A stretch of 47,654 nt of DNA from Myxococcales bacterium (GCA_012744445.1 JAAYBZ010000143.1:1-47654); one strand, 5' to 3'. Shown: positions 34,965-45,743, counted from the first letter of the stretch. Numbers and translations: made by a program. Notes: a model not told the origin generated them from the sequence alone.

Positions 34965-36833
34965 TCAGAACGCGACGCCGAGGACGAGACGGAGCGCTTG
35001 CGCGTTCTTGAGGCCCGGCGCGTCGGGCTGACCGAACACCTCGAGGCCCGCGAGCGGGAAGAGGATGCCGTACTGGATGAGCACGTGGAACCCGTCGAAG
35101 AGCTCGGGGCCGTCCTCGCTCTGGTAGTAGAGCGAGGCGTCGATCTCGACGCCCAGGTTCGGGTTACGCCCGTAGGCCTGCACCTCTTGCGAGGCGCGCG
35201 AGTAGATGATGTCGGCGCCGAGGCCGAGCCGGCGGCCGAAGGGCGTCCGCACGATGTCGTACTCGATGCCCGGGCGGAGGTACCACGCGCCCGAGATCGC
35301 CCCGAGGATGTTCCGGAAGAGGATGAGGTCGATGCGGTAGCTCGGGTGGAAGGAGAAGTTGGTGAGCCGGTTGTTGTTCGACTGCTGGAGGTAGAGGTCC
35401 TCGTAGATCGAGAGGCCGTCCACGTCTCGGTCGCCCGTGGCGTAACCGGTGTAGAAGCGGATGCCGAGCTGATCCTCGAGGAGGCGATACTCGCCTTCGA
35501 ACGCGACGCCGAAGTTGCGGAGGCGATAGCGCTGGTCGGAGGCCTCGAGATTGCCGATGTTGGCGAACGAGCCCCAGATCATCGCGGCCTCGACCTCGAG
35601 GCGGAGGCCCTTCCACCACACCTTGGAGTGCGCGTCGAGCGTGAAGACCTGCGCGCGGCGGCGCGTGAACTCGAGCGGGCGCCCCACCTCGTCGGTGGAC
35701 CCGAAGCTGGAGTAGGCCTGCTTGCGGTAGAGGAAGTAGAGCCCGGCGCGCTGGTTCCACTGGCCCTTGCGCGCGCGCGCCTCTTCTTCCTCGACGTCGC
35801 GGCGGTACGAGGCGAGCACCGACCACTGCCGCACGTCGTCGCGCTGCGTGGCGTCGATGGGCACGGCGTCGACGGGCGTCGAGTAGCGGATGGCGCCCTC
35901 GTTCACGAAGTCCCAGCTGCCGCCGAGGTAGAAGTCGGCGTAGTGCACGACGCCCATCACGCGATCGATGTCGCTCGAGAAGTCGTGATCGAGCCCGTTG
36001 CCCGCGTTGTAGAGCATGCCGAGGCCGTGGTGGTGCGGCATGCGACCGAAGCGGAGCTGACCGATGTCGCGGTTGGTGATCTCGGCCCAGACGCGGCGCA
36101 CGTAGATTGAATCGCGGAAGTCGTTGGGTGTGCGCGGCAGGAGCGTGGAGGCGAGCGTGTCGAGCGGCACACCGGGATAACGGCCTTCGGGGCCCGCCCC
36201 CCCGAGGAGCGGCGTGGAGTTCGGGTTGGACCCGAGCACCATGTTGTCGAAGACGTCGAACGTGCTGTGCACGTGGATGTTCTCGCCGAGGCTCAAGGTC
36301 GGCGAGAAGCGGAACCGCATGTTGGCGAAGGTGTGGCGCGAGTCGCCCGTGAAGCAGTCCGTCTCGGTGGTGGTGCCGGCGTCGCCCGTGCAGCCGCCCA
36401 CGACGCCGCTCCCGACGCTCGCCGGCGTGTAGCGCTCGAAGGGGATGCCGGGGTTGTTCACGCCGCGCGCCTCGGTCCGCCCGAGGTTGAACTTGTCCTG
36501 GAACTCGCCGCGCGTGCGGAAGTAACCGTGGAGCGAGATCACCGGCTTGAACGAGGTCCAGCGCTTGCGCGTGGGGTCGGCGGGATCGGGCGCGGCCTGC
36601 TCGAGGAGCGACTCGGCGTCCTCCGGGGAGGCGAGCTCGAGCTCCTCCTCCTCGGCCTCGACGACCTCCTCGGGCTCCGCCTCTTCCTCGAAGTCCTCTT
36701 CTTCTTCCCAGTCTTCGAGATCCCACTCGTCGTCTTCGTAGCTCTCTTCGTCGCTTCCGGTTTGGGCGAAGACCACGCCAGGTGCCCCGAAGAGCAAGGC
36801 GAGGATGGCGAAGGGGAGCAGGCGTTGGGACAT
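34965..36833 (-). CDS. Outer-membrane barrel-like protein, TIGR04551-like
   Basis: The 622-residue protein has a Sec signal peptide (MSQRLLPFAILALLFGAPGVVFA), then a highly acidic Glu/Asp-rich segment (~26-70). A long beta-rich region follows, with alternating aromatic strands ending in LRLVLGVAF, typical of an outer-membrane barrel with a C-terminal aromatic residue. Landmarks include TFANMRFRFSPTLSLGENI and WAEITNRDIGQLRFGRMPHHHG. It resembles the family I know as TIGR04551, found in myxobacteria. The start at 36833 is chosen for the signal peptide; the ribosome-binding site is weak. A GltH-like outer-membrane role is a speculation. Confidence 0.65.
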   Translation of the reverse strand: MSQRLLPFAILALLFGAPGVVFAQTGSDEESYEDDEWDLEDWEEEEDFEEEAEPEEVVEAEEEELELASPEDAESLLEQAAPDPADPTRKRWTSFKPVISLHGYFRTRGEFQDKFNLGRTEARGVNNPGIPFERYTPASVGSGVVGGCTGDAGTTTETDCFTGDSRHTFANMRFRFSPTLSLGENIHVHSTFDVFDNMVLGSNPNSTPLLGGAGPEGRYPGVPLDTLASTLLPRTPNDFRDSIYVRRVWAEITNRDIGQLRFGRMPHHHGLGMLYNAGNGLDHDFSSDIDRVMGVVHYADFYLGGSWDFVNEGAIRYSTPVDAVPIDATQRDDVRQWSVLASYRRDVEEEEARARKGQWNQRAGLYFLYRKQAYSSFGSTDEVGRPLEFTRRRAQVFTLDAHSKVWWKGLRLEVEAAMIWGSFANIGNLEASDQRYRLRNFGVAFEGEYRLLEDQLGIRFYTGYATGDRDVDGLSIYEDLYLQQSNNNRLTNFSFHPSYRIDLILFRNILGAISGAWYLRPGIEYDIVRTPFGRRLGLGADIIYSRASQEVQAYGRNPNLGVEIDASLYYQSEDGPELFDGFHVLIQYGILFPLAGLEVFGQPDAPGLKNAQALRLVLGVAF

Positions 36834-36883
36834 TTTCCGAGATCGTCTTTCGGGGCGATGCGGACGGCGCGCCGAGCGCTCGC

Positions 36884-36913
36884 TCCCTAGCACGCAGCCG
36901 GAAAGAGGGTCAA
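36884..36913 (-). promoter_or_regulatory. Possible promoter for outer-membrane protein gene
   Basis: On the minus strand TTGACC (36913-36908) and TAGGGA (36889-36884) are 18 bp apart. The -10 is poor. It lies in the divergent region shared with the LysR gene. Confidence 0.35.
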
Positions 36914-36973
36914 TCATGCGGTGCCTCCCTGGCAAGCGCCTCGGGCATGCCCCGGCCTGCTAGACTCGGCCCC

Positions 36974-37855
36974 ATGGATCTCGATCGTTTGGCCGCGCTG
37001 GTCTGGGTGGTCGATCTGGGGAGCTTCACCAAGGCCGCCGAACGCCTCGGGATCCCCAAGTCGACGGTGAGCCGACGGATCGCCTCCCTGGAGGACGATC
37101 TGGGGATCCGCCTCCTCCACCGCTCGACCCGGAAGGTCACCCCCACCGAGGCCGGCCGCGCCCTCTACGCCCGGGCCTCGCGGGCCATCGCCGAGCTCGA
37201 GGACGCGATCCGCGCCGTCGAGGACCTCGGCGACGTGCCGCGCGGCGAGCTCCGGGTGACGGCCCCCGTGGACTTCGGCGTGGCCGTCCTGGCCGAGCTC
37301 TCCAAGGAATTCCTCGAGACCTACCCCGAGGTGAGCCTCACGCTCGAGCTCACCAACCGCATGGTGGACCTCGTGGGCGAGGGCTTCGACGCCGCCCTCC
37401 GCTTCGGCACGCTCGCCGACTCCTCCCTCGTCGCGCGCAAGCTCACGAGCTCCAAGCTCGGCTTCTACGCCTCGCCCGAATATCTCGAGCGCGCCGGCAC
37501 CCCCACGACGCTCGACGATCTCGAGCGGCACGAGCTCATGGTCTTCCGCGGGCTCTCGGCGAACGGGGTGATCCAGGTCCACACGCCCGACGGGATCGTC
37601 CCGTACAAATTCGAGGGGCGGCTCGCCTGCAACGACTTCGCCTTCCTCCGCCGCGCCGTCCTCGCCTCCTATGGGATCGCCTTGATCCCGCTGCTCATCA
37701 TCGACGAGCGCGAGTGCGGCGGACGTCTCGTGCGCGTGCTCCCCGATCACCACGTCCCTTCGGGAGAGCTCCACTTCGTCTATCCGAGCGCGCGTCACCT
37801 CTCGGCCAACGTCCGCGCCTTCCGCGACTTCCTGGTGGAGCGCATCGCGAGCTGA
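36974..37855 (+). CDS. LysR-family transcriptional regulator
   Basis: The 293-residue protein has the usual LysR N-terminal winged helix-turn-helix (VWVVDLGSFTKAAERLGIPKSTVSRRIASLE, about residues 7-45), then a substrate-binding domain (about 90-290). It is close in style to the AaeR/CrgA-type LysR group (RGELRVTAPVDFGV). The ligand is unknown. The ATG follows TAGACT (36961-36966) by only seven bases, so transcription may start at or just before the ATG, giving a leaderless message. It is divergent from the outer-membrane protein gene, a typical LysR target arrangement, but the target is not proven. Confidence 0.9.
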   Translation: MDLDRLAALVWVVDLGSFTKAAERLGIPKSTVSRRIASLEDDLGIRLLHRSTRKVTPTEAGRALYARASRAIAELEDAIRAVEDLGDVPRGELRVTAPVDFGVAVLAELSKEFLETYPEVSLTLELTNRMVDLVGEGFDAALRFGTLADSSLVARKLTSSKLGFYASPEYLERAGTPTTLDDLERHELMVFRGLSANGVIQVHTPDGIVPYKFEGRLACNDFAFLRRAVLASYGIALIPLLIIDERECGGRLVRVLPDHHVPSGELHFVYPSARHLSANVRAFRDFLVERIAS

Positions 37856-37901
37856 GTAGGTTTCACTCGCCTTCCACCGCGAGAGGACGCACCATCGAGA
37901 G

Positions 37902-39533
37902 ATGACACGCACGACGTCGTCCACGCTCCGCCTCCTGCCCTTGGGAGGACTCGGGGAGATCGGGATGAACTGCCTGCTCGTCGCGACCGAGGGGCGCGGC
38001 GTGATCATCGATTGCGGCGTGACCTTCCCCGACAAGGACGAGGGCGTCGACGTCTACCACCCGAGCTTCGAGGCGCTCCGCGCCTGGGACGGCAAGATCG
38101 AGGCGCTCGTCCTCACCCACGGCCACGAAGACCACCTCGGCGCGGTCCAGTACTTCCTCGAGTCCTTCGACGTCCCGGTCTACGCGCCCCGCTATGCGCG
38201 GGCGCAGCTCCTCCACCGCTGGGAAGAGCTCGGCGGCGACCCGCCCGAGATCCGGCTCTTCTCCGCCGGGCGCTCCTTCGGCGTGGGCCCGTTCGAGATC
38301 GAGGCCTATCGCGTGCACCACAGCGCGCCCGACGCCCACGGCCTCGTCATCCGGGGCCCCTTCGGGCGGATGATCCACACCGGCGACTTCAAGGTCGAGG
38401 CCCGGCCGTCGTCCGACTTCGACTGGGCGATCGTCGATCGCGCGGCCGACGAGGGCGTGGACCTCCTCCTCTCCGACTCCACCAACGTCGAGGTCGACGG
38501 CCGGAGCGGCTCGGAGCTCGACGCGGCCGAATCCCTCGCCGAGCTCGTCGCGGCGCAGAAGGGACGCGTGGTCGTGGCCCTCTTCGGCTCGAACGTCGCC
38601 CGTATGGGTTCCACCATCGAGGCCGCCCGCCGCGCCGGCCGCAAGGTCCTCCTGCTCGGACGCTCGGTCGAGACGCACGCGCGCCTCGGCCTCGAATGCG
38701 AAGAGCTCGACGCCTTCTCCGACGTCCGCATCTCGGGCGAAGAGGCGATGCGCCTCCCGCGCCACCGGGTGCTCGCGATCGCCACGGGCACGCAGGGCGA
38801 GAAGCTCGCCGCCCTCCCCCGCATAGCCCTCGGCACGCACCCCGACATCGACCTCGCCGCGGGCGACACCGTGATCTTCTCCTCGCGCATCATCCCGGGC
38901 GCCGAGCGCGCGGTCTTCGAGGTGATGAGCCGGCTCCAGCGCCGCGGCATCCACGTCATCGATCGCAAGGACGATCCCTTCGTCCACGTGAGCGGCCACG
39001 CCTCCAAGGACGAGCTCCGGCTCTTCCTCGAGCGCGTGCGGCCGCGCGCCTTCATCCCGGTCCACGGCACCCGCCGCCACATGGAGAAGCACGCCAAGCT
39101 CGCCCGCGAGGTCGGGGTGCGCGAGGTGAAGGTCATCGAGAACGGCACCGAGGTGGAGCTCCGCGACGGGCTGATCCACGTCGTCCGCGAACACCCCACC
39201 GGCCGCGTCGCGCGTCACCGCGGCTTGGTCGTCCCGCCCCACCTCCTCCGCGAGCGCGAGCGCCTCGGCGAGCTCGGCATCGTCATCGCCGCCATCCCGG
39301 TCGATCGCCGCGAGCGCGTCACCGGGCCCTGCACCGTGGGCTTCCGCGGCGCGCTCTTCGAGGGCGATCCCGACGACGTGCTCGACGAGCTCGAGTCCTT
39401 CCTCGACCGCACCCTCCGCGGCGCGCAGGGCATCGAGGTCATCGAGGACGAGGCACGGCGCGCCATGAAGCGCTTCTTCCGCGGGCGCCGGCCCACCTCG
39501 CCCGTGGTCCACGCCATGGCCGTGGAGATCTGA
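37902..39533 (+). CDS. rnj: Ribonuclease J
   Basis: RNase J is a metallo-beta-lactamase/beta-CASP nuclease with 5'-3' exonuclease and endonuclease activity on mRNA. The 543-residue protein has HGHEDH (H73, H75, D77, H78) as the zinc site. Its beta-CASP region includes SDSTN, ATGTQGEKLAALPRIA, SGHASKDEL and PVHGTRRHMEKH. The C-terminal region is the RNase J-specific domain. The start ATG follows the LysR stop by 46 bp. In myxobacteria RNase J can supply part of the function of RNase E. Confidence 0.93.
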   Translation: MTRTTSSTLRLLPLGGLGEIGMNCLLVATEGRGVIIDCGVTFPDKDEGVDVYHPSFEALRAWDGKIEALVLTHGHEDHLGAVQYFLESFDVPVYAPRYARAQLLHRWEELGGDPPEIRLFSAGRSFGVGPFEIEAYRVHHSAPDAHGLVIRGPFGRMIHTGDFKVEARPSSDFDWAIVDRAADEGVDLLLSDSTNVEVDGRSGSELDAAESLAELVAAQKGRVVVALFGSNVARMGSTIEAARRAGRKVLLLGRSVETHARLGLECEELDAFSDVRISGEEAMRLPRHRVLAIATGTQGEKLAALPRIALGTHPDIDLAAGDTVIFSSRIIPGAERAVFEVMSRLQRRGIHVIDRKDDPFVHVSGHASKDELRLFLERVRPRAFIPVHGTRRHMEKHAKLAREVGVREVKVIENGTEVELRDGLIHVVREHPTGRVARHRGLVVPPHLLRERERLGELGIVIAAIPVDRRERVTGPCTVGFRGALFEGDPDDVLDELESFLDRTLRGAQGIEVIEDEARRAMKRFFRGRRPTSPVVHAMAVEI

Positions 39534-39579
39534 GCGGGGGGCATTGCGCCCCGCCCCCGGATTGGGTAGCTCCCGCCCC

Positions 39580-40020
39580 ATGAGTCGGGCGAGCTGGGAC
39601 GAATACTTCATGGCGATCGGGCACCAGGTGGCCACGCGCAGCACCTGCGACCGCAAGCACGTCGGCGCCGTCATCGTCCGCGATCGGAGCATCCTGGCCA
39701 CCGGCTACAACGGCTCCATCCGGGGCCTTCCGCACTGCGACGAGGTCGGCCACCTGATGGAGAACGGCCACTGCGTCCGCACCACGCACGCCGAGATGAA
39801 CGCCATCATCCAGGCCGCCAAGAACGGCACCAGCATCGACGGCGCCGACCTCTACGTGACCGCGTCGCCTTGTTGGAGCTGCTTCAAGGCCATCGCCAAC
39901 GCCGGCATCAAGCGCGTCATCTTCGGCGAGTTCTACCGGGACGCGCGGATCTTCGAAGCGGCCACGGCGCTCGGCATCGCGCTCGTGGACCTCTCGCACG
40001 TCCGCGAGACCGGCTCCTGA
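39580..40020 (+). CDS. dCMP deaminase-type cytidine deaminase
   Basis: The 146-residue protein is a zinc-dependent deaminase. HAEMNAI provides H70 and the catalytic E72, and SPCWSC provides C98 and C101, completing the C-x-E / P-C-x-x-C zinc site. The N-terminal MAIGHQVATRSTCDRKHVGAVIV and the GYNGSIRGLPHCDE loop match dCMP deaminases, which make dUMP for dTMP synthesis. ATG 39580 is chosen; the upstream ATG at 39544 adds 12 residues unlike the family. It stands between RNase J and trigger factor without clear coupling. Confidence 0.88.
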   Translation: MSRASWDEYFMAIGHQVATRSTCDRKHVGAVIVRDRSILATGYNGSIRGLPHCDEVGHLMENGHCVRTTHAEMNAIIQAAKNGTSIDGADLYVTASPCWSCFKAIANAGIKRVIFGEFYRDARIFEAATALGIALVDLSHVRETGS

Positions 40021-40042
40021 GCGGAGGAACGTCCCCTTCCGC

Positions 40043-40071
40043 TTGACCGTCCAATGGCTCGGAAGTAGTTA
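40043..40071 (+). promoter_or_regulatory. Promoter for trigger factor
   Basis: TTGACC (40043-40048) and TAGTTA (40066-40071) are 17 bp apart, 75 bp before the trigger factor start, downstream of the dCMP deaminase stop. Confidence 0.5.
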
Positions 40072-40080
40072 GCAGACCCT

Positions 40081-40124
40081 TCGACGCGAGGCGTCGAGCG
40101 CCTCGCCGACGTCGGGTCGCGAGG
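40081..40124 (+). other. Two stem-loops in the trigger factor leader
   Basis: TCGACGC-GAG-GCGTCGA (40081-40097) is a perfect 7-bp hairpin. CCTCGC (40101-40106) pairs with GCGAGG (40119-40124) around a loop that itself contains the palindrome CGACGTCG. They lie between the predicted transcription start and the AAGGAG site (40129-40134). Confidence 0.6.
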
Positions 40125-40146
40125 ACGCAAGGAGAGAAGTTTGGCG

Positions 40147-41451
40147 ATGCAGTCGCAAGTGAGCGAGATCAGTCCGGTCCTCGTCGAGGTCAAGGTCGAG
40201 GTGCCCTGGGATCACGTCGAGGAGCACCTCGACGCCGAGTTCAAGAAGGTCGGCAAGAAGGCCCGCGTCCGCGGCTTCCGCCCGGGCAAGGCGCCCCTCT
40301 CGGTGGTGAAGAAGGTCTACGGCCCGCAGGTCGAGGCCGAGGTCGCGAGCCAGCTGATCCAAGAAGGCCTCAACCGCGCCGTCGAGGAGCACCAGATCGC
40401 GCTCGTCGCGCGCCCGGAGCTCGAGGAGCTCGGCAAGGTCTCGGCCGGTGAGCCCTTCGTCTTCCGCGCCAAGATCGAGGTCCGCCCCAAGATCGAGAAG
40501 GTCGTCGTCGACGGCATCGAGGTCTACCGCGACCTCGACGAGGTGACCGACGCCCAGATCGACGAGGAGCTCGAGCGTCTCCGCCTGCGCCACTCCGACC
40601 TCCAGGCGCCGGAGCCCATGCGCCCCGCCAAGGAGGGCGACCAGCTCATCCTCGACTTCAAGATCAGCATCGACGGTGAGCGCGCGCCGGACCTCGACTC
40701 CGAGGAGAGCGAGGCCAACCTCGGGCAGCACGCCCTCCTCCCGGAGCTCGAGCAGGGGCTCCTCGGCCTCGTCCCCGGCGACACCAAGGACATCGAGGTC
40801 GCGTTCCCGGAGGACCACCAGAACCCCCGCTTCCGCGGCAAGAAGATCCTCTTCAGCACCACGGTGAAGGAGCTGCGTGAGCGCGTCCTCCCGGCGCTCG
40901 ACGACGACTTCGCCAAGGACTGCGAGTTCGACTCGCTCGACGCGCTCAAGGCGGACATCCGCAAGCGCCTCGAGGAGGCGGCGCAGAAGCGCTCGGAGGC
41001 GTCCATCAAGGATCAGCTCATCCAGGCGCTCGTCGACAAGAACCCGATCCCCGTGCCCCCGAGCATGCTCGAAGAGCAGAAGCGCATGATGCTCTACGAG
41101 GTCTTCCAGCTCTCGCAGATGCTCGGCCAGGCGCCCGACTTCAACGCCCTCATGGCGCAGGCCGAGGCGCGCGCGCCGCGCCGCGTCCAGGCGGGCCTCC
41201 TCCTCCACGCGCTCGCGCAGCAGGAGAAGATCGAGATCGGCGAGGCCGACGTCGAGAAGAAGCTCGAGGAGCTCGCCGAGTCCACCGGCAAGCACATCGC
41301 CAAGCTCCGCGCGGAGTACCGCGACGAGCGCCGCGCCCAGCTCGAGAACGAGCTGCTCGAGACGCGCCTCCTCGGCTTCCTCCGCGAGAAGGCCAAGATC
41401 GTCGAGGGCAAGCGCCCCGCGGCGGCCGCCGACGAGCCCGAGGGCGAGTGA
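40147..41451 (+). CDS. tig: Trigger factor (ribosome-bound chaperone, PPIase)
   Basis: Trigger factor binds nascent chains at the ribosome exit tunnel. The 434-residue protein has the ribosome-docking signature VRGFRPGKAP (residues 41-50), a central PPIase-like domain (GDQLILDFKISIDGE...LLPELEQGLLGL...IEVAFPEDHQNPRFRGKK, ~160-245), and a long helical C-terminal chaperone domain. ATG 40147 lies 12 bases after AAGGAG; a TTG at 40141 lies six bases after it and adds two residues, so the exact start is open. It has its own promoter, a structured leader and a strong terminator, so it forms a single-gene unit. Confidence 0.95.
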   Translation: MQSQVSEISPVLVEVKVEVPWDHVEEHLDAEFKKVGKKARVRGFRPGKAPLSVVKKVYGPQVEAEVASQLIQEGLNRAVEEHQIALVARPELEELGKVSAGEPFVFRAKIEVRPKIEKVVVDGIEVYRDLDEVTDAQIDEELERLRLRHSDLQAPEPMRPAKEGDQLILDFKISIDGERAPDLDSEESEANLGQHALLPELEQGLLGLVPGDTKDIEVAFPEDHQNPRFRGKKILFSTTVKELRERVLPALDDDFAKDCEFDSLDALKADIRKRLEEAAQKRSEASIKDQLIQALVDKNPIPVPPSMLEEQKRMMLYEVFQLSQMLGQAPDFNALMAQAEARAPRRVQAGLLLHALAQQEKIEIGEADVEKKLEELAESTGKHIAKLRAEYRDERRAQLENELLETRLLGFLREKAKIVEGKRPAAAADEPEGE

Positions 41452-41456
41452 GGAGC

Positions 41457-41493
41457 GGGGCGCTCCCGTGCGAGGAGCGCCTCGGTCCTTTTT
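41457..41493 (+). terminator. Rho-independent terminator after trigger factor
   Basis: GGGGCGCTCC (41457-41466) pairs with GGAGCGCCTC (41474-41483) over 10 bp (one G-U) around a 7-nt loop. TTTTT follows at 41489-41493. Confidence 0.8.
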
Positions 41494-41720
41494 CCGTGAT
41501 AGATCTTTCCGCCTTCGTGCGTATGTTGGTTAGATGACGCGCGAAGGTGGAGGAGCCGTGGGCCTCGGTCCCACTTCGAGGCCGCCTCGTCGTAATCACG
41601 GGCGAGCGGGTCGCCGTCGTGTCTCCCCCTGGGGGTCGACACCGCGGCCGCCCTCTCTAAACCATCGGAACCGCATCTGTTTTCGGCGTCTCGAGGGGGC
41701 GTTCGAGGGGGATGCGAATC
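41494..41720. other. Gap between tig and clpX, no clpP
   Basis: No supported gene is seen in this ~230-bp stretch. Here many bacteria carry clpP, but I see no ClpP-like frame, no catalytic Ser/His/Asp motif and no remnant. A 70-codon frame at 41534-41746 is basic low-complexity sequence and is not credible. Confidence 0.6.
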
Positions 41721-41749
41721 TTGCCACCCAGGGGGTCGAGCGCTAGACT
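41721..41749 (+). promoter_or_regulatory. Promoter for clpX, decides its start
   Basis: TTGCCA (41721-41726) and TAGACT (41744-41749) are 17 bp apart. Transcription would start near 41756, after the TTG at 41755, so GTG 41776 is the likely clpX start. Confidence 0.55.
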
Positions 41750-41775
41750 CGCCCTTGGCCTCATTCAGGTGTTTC

Positions 41776-43029
<1,254 letters not shown>

Positions 43030-43107
43030 ACCCATTCACGATGCGGCAGGCCCTCCCCCCAATCGGCCCAGCTCGCGACCTGGCGGGCTCGAGGAACGAA
43101 GCCACCG

Positions 43108-43151
43108 GGCGCCGCGAAGTGAGCCACGAGGGAACGGGGAGGCGCCGCGAA
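43108..43151 (+). repeat. 11-bp direct repeat and hairpin in front of lon
   Basis: GGCGCCGCGAA occurs at 43108-43118 and again at 43141-43151, 33 bp apart start to start (about three helical turns). The second copy is part of a hairpin GCGCC-GCGAAA-GGCGC (43142-43157) that would cover the AAAGG site before the TTG start. It could be an operator or an RNA control; untested. Confidence 0.45.
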
Positions 43152-43164
43152 AGGCGCTATCACC

Positions 43165-45678
43165 TTGTTTTTCCATCGTAACGATCCCGGCGATTCACGA
43201 AGCGTGAAGGGCAAGAAGGGCGCGCGCGCCGTCCCGCTGCTCCCGCTGCGGGATATGGTCGTGTTCCCGCACATGGTGGTTCCCCTCTTCGTGGGGCGCG
43301 AGAAGTCCATCAACGCGCTCGAAGAGGCGATGAGCCAGGACAAGGAGATCCTGCTCTCCGTCCAGAAGAAGGCGAGCACGCAGGATCCCAAGCCCGACGA
43401 GATCCACACCATCGGGACGCTCGGGACCATCATCCAGCTCCTCCGCCTCCCCGACGGAACCGTGAAGGTGCTCGTCGAGGGCAAGGCGCGCGCCTCGATC
43501 ACGCGCTTCCTCCCCAACGACGACTTCTTCCTCTGCGAGATGGAGCTCATCGAAGAGCCCCACGTCGAGGGGATCGAGATCACGGCGCTCATGCGCTCGG
43601 TCGTGAGCGCGTTCGAGAACTACGCCAAGCTCAACAAGGCCGTGGCGCCCGAGACGGTCGTCGCGGTGCAGTCCATCGAGCAGCCTTCGCGGCTCGCCGA
43701 CGCGGTGATCACGCACCTCACGGGCGTGAAGCTCCAGGATCGCCAGGCGGTGCTCGAGAACGTGAACCCCGAGCGTCGGCTCGAGCAGATCCTCGAGCTC
43801 CTGAACGCCGAGCTCGAGATCCTCCAGGTGGAGAACAAGATCCGCTCGCGCGTGAAGAAGCAGATGGAGCGCTCGCAGAAGGAGTACTACCTCAACGAGC
43901 AGATGCAGGCGATCCAGAAGGAGCTCGGCGATCGCGACGAGTTCAAGGCGGAGATCGCCGAGATCGAAGAGGCGCTCAAGAAGCACGAGCACCTCACCGA
44001 GGAGGCCCGCACGCGCGTCCAGAAGGAGCTCAAGAAGCTGCGGATGATGCAGCCGATGAGCGCCGAGGCCACCGTCATCCGCAACTACATCGAGTGGATC
44101 CTCGCCCTCCCTTGGGGCAAGCGCGCCGAGGTCTCCCAGGACATCGAGAGCGCCGAGCAGATCCTCGACGACGATCACTTCGGCCTCAAGAAGCCCAAGG
44201 AGCGCATCCTCGAGTACCTGGCCGTGCAGGCGCTCGTCGAGAAGCTCCGCGGCCCCGTGCTCTGCCTCGTGGGCCCGCCCGGCGTGGGCAAGACCTCGCT
44301 CGCCCGCAGCATCTCGCGCGCGACCGGCCGCGAGTTCGTCCGCCTCTCGCTCGGCGGTGTGCGCGACGAGGCCGAGATCCGCGGGCATCGCCGCACGTAC
44401 ATCGGCGCGATGCCGGGTCGGCTCATCCAATCGCTCCGCAAGTGCCAGACCAACAACCCGGTCTTCTTGCTCGACGAGATCGACAAGATGTCGTCGGACT
44501 ACCGCGGTGATCCGGCGGCGGCGCTCCTCGAGGTGCTCGATCCCGAGCAGAACTCCACGTTCAACGATCACTACCTCGACCTCGACTACGACCTGAGCGA
44601 CGTGATGTTCGTCACCACGGCGAACTCGCTCTCGGGCATCCCGCTCCCGCTCCGCGACCGCATGGAGATCATCGAGATCTCCGGCTACACGGAGTTCGAG
44701 AAGCTCGCCATCGCGCAGCGCTACCTCGTGCCGCGCCAAGAGGCGGCCGCGGGTCTCTCGAGCGTCGGCGTCTCGTTCACCGACGAGGCCGTGCAGGCGA
44801 TCATCCACCGCTACACGCGCGAGAGCGGCGTGCGCAACCTCGAGCGCCAGATCGCGTCGGTGTGCCGCAAGATCGCGCGCCGCGTGCTCGTGGAGAAGAA
44901 CCGCGAGGACCAGGAGCTGCCGCGCGGCATCGTCGTGCGCGAGCCCGACATCGAAGGCTATCTCGGCGCGCCCAAGTACCAGGAGGTCGGCGCGAGCGAT
45001 CGCGATCAGATCGGTCTCACCAACGGCCTGAGCGTGAGCTCGACGGGCGGCTCGGTCCTCGAGTGCGAGGCCACCGTGGTGCCCGGCAAGGGCAAGCAGG
45101 TGATCACCGGCCTCCTCGAGAAGGGCATGCAGGAGAGCGCGCAAGCGGCGATGAGCTACATCCGCTCGCGCCACAAGATCCTCGGCCTCGAAGAGGACTT
45201 CTACACCAAGGTCGACGTCCACGTGCACTTCCCCGAGTTCGTGCCCAAGGACGGCCCGAGCGCCGGCATCACGATGGCCACGTCCATCGCGAGCGCGCTC
45301 CTGCGGATCCCGGTGCGCCGCAACGTGGCGATGACGGGCGAGATCACGCTCCGCGGCCGCGTGAAGGAGATCGGCGGCCTCAAGGAGAAGATGCTCGCGG
45401 CCCATCGCGCCGGCATCGACACCATCCTCATCCCCAAGGAGAACCGGCGCGATCTCAGCGAGATCCCCGGTCAGGTGCTCGCCGCGATGCGCGTCGTGCT
45501 CGTGGAGCACATGGATCAGGTGCTCGCCGAGGCGCTCTGCCTCAACGACGCGGACGCGCTCTTCGGATCGAATCGGGTGAAGCCGCTCGAGATGCGCGAG
45601 GGGCGCTTCGTGGGCGAGGACGACGATCTCGGCGACGCGCCCACGCCGAACGCGCCCACGCCCTCCGCCGAGCAGTAA
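43165..45678 (+). CDS. lon: ATP-dependent protease Lon
   Basis: Lon degrades misfolded and regulatory proteins. The 837-residue protein has the N-terminal LON substrate domain ([19 protein letters not shown]), Walker A GPPGVGKT (370-377), Walker [10 protein letters not shown], and a protease domain with the catalytic dyad Ser699 ([10 protein letters not shown]) and Lys742 (GGLKEKMLA). A tail rich in Asp and Pro follows ([19 protein letters not shown]). The TTG start with AAAGG about 10 bases upstream is used; GTG 43204 would shorten it by 13 residues. M. xanthus has two Lon proteases with roles in growth or development; which one this matches is not clear. Confidence 0.95.
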   Translation: MFFHRNDPGDSRSVKGKKGARAVPLLPLRDMVVFPHMVVPLFVGREKSINALEEAMSQDKEILLSVQKKASTQDPKPDEIHTIGTLGTIIQLLRLPDGTVKVLVEGKARASITRFLPNDDFFLCEMELIEEPHVEGIEITALMRSVVSAFENYAKLNKAVAPETVVAVQSIEQPSRLADAVITHLTGVKLQDRQAVLENVNPERRLEQILELLNAELEILQVENKIRSRVKKQMERSQKEYYLNEQMQAIQKELGDRDEFKAEIAEIEEALKKHEHLTEEARTRVQKELKKLRMMQPMSAEATVIRNYIEWILALPWGKRAEVSQDIESAEQILDDDHFGLKKPKERILEYLAVQALVEKLRGPVLCLVGPPGVGKTSLARSISRATGREFVRLSLGGVRDEAEIRGHRRTYIGAMPGRLIQSLRKCQTNNPVFLLDEIDKMSSDYRGDPAAALLEVLDPEQNSTFNDHYLDLDYDLSDVMFVTTANSLSGIPLPLRDRMEIIEISGYTEFEKLAIAQRYLVPRQEAAAGLSSVGVSFTDEAVQAIIHRYTRESGVRNLERQIASVCRKIARRVLVEKNREDQELPRGIVVREPDIEGYLGAPKYQEVGASDRDQIGLTNGLSVSSTGGSVLECEATVVPGKGKQVITGLLEKGMQESAQAAMSYIRSRHKILGLEEDFYTKVDVHVHFPEFVPKDGPSAGITMATSIASALLRIPVRRNVAMTGEITLRGRVKEIGGLKEKMLAAHRAGIDTILIPKENRRDLSEIPGQVLAAMRVVLVEHMDQVLAEALCLNDADALFGSNRVKPLEMREGRFVGEDDDLGDAPTPNAPTPSAEQ

Positions 45679-45695
45679 GTTTCGCGTTGGACATG

Positions 45696-45726
45696 GCCGA
45701 GCGCTTGGATCACCATCGCGCTCGGC
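45696..45726 (+). other. Hairpin between lon and tRNA-Val
   Basis: A perfect 9-bp stem GCCGAGCGC (45696-45704) / GCGCTCGGC (45718-45726) with a 13-nt loop and no T tract. It may be a weak terminator for lon or a processing signal upstream of the tRNA. Confidence 0.45.
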
Positions 45727-45743
45727 GGCGTCCCGTCGCTCCC

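Noticed and set aside
37863..39701. A 612-codon frame antisense to RNase J
   Set aside because: Shadow of a well-supported gene; no motif or start signal.
41534..41746. Possible clpP remnant or small gene
   Set aside because: Basic low-complexity translation with no ClpP catalytic motif.
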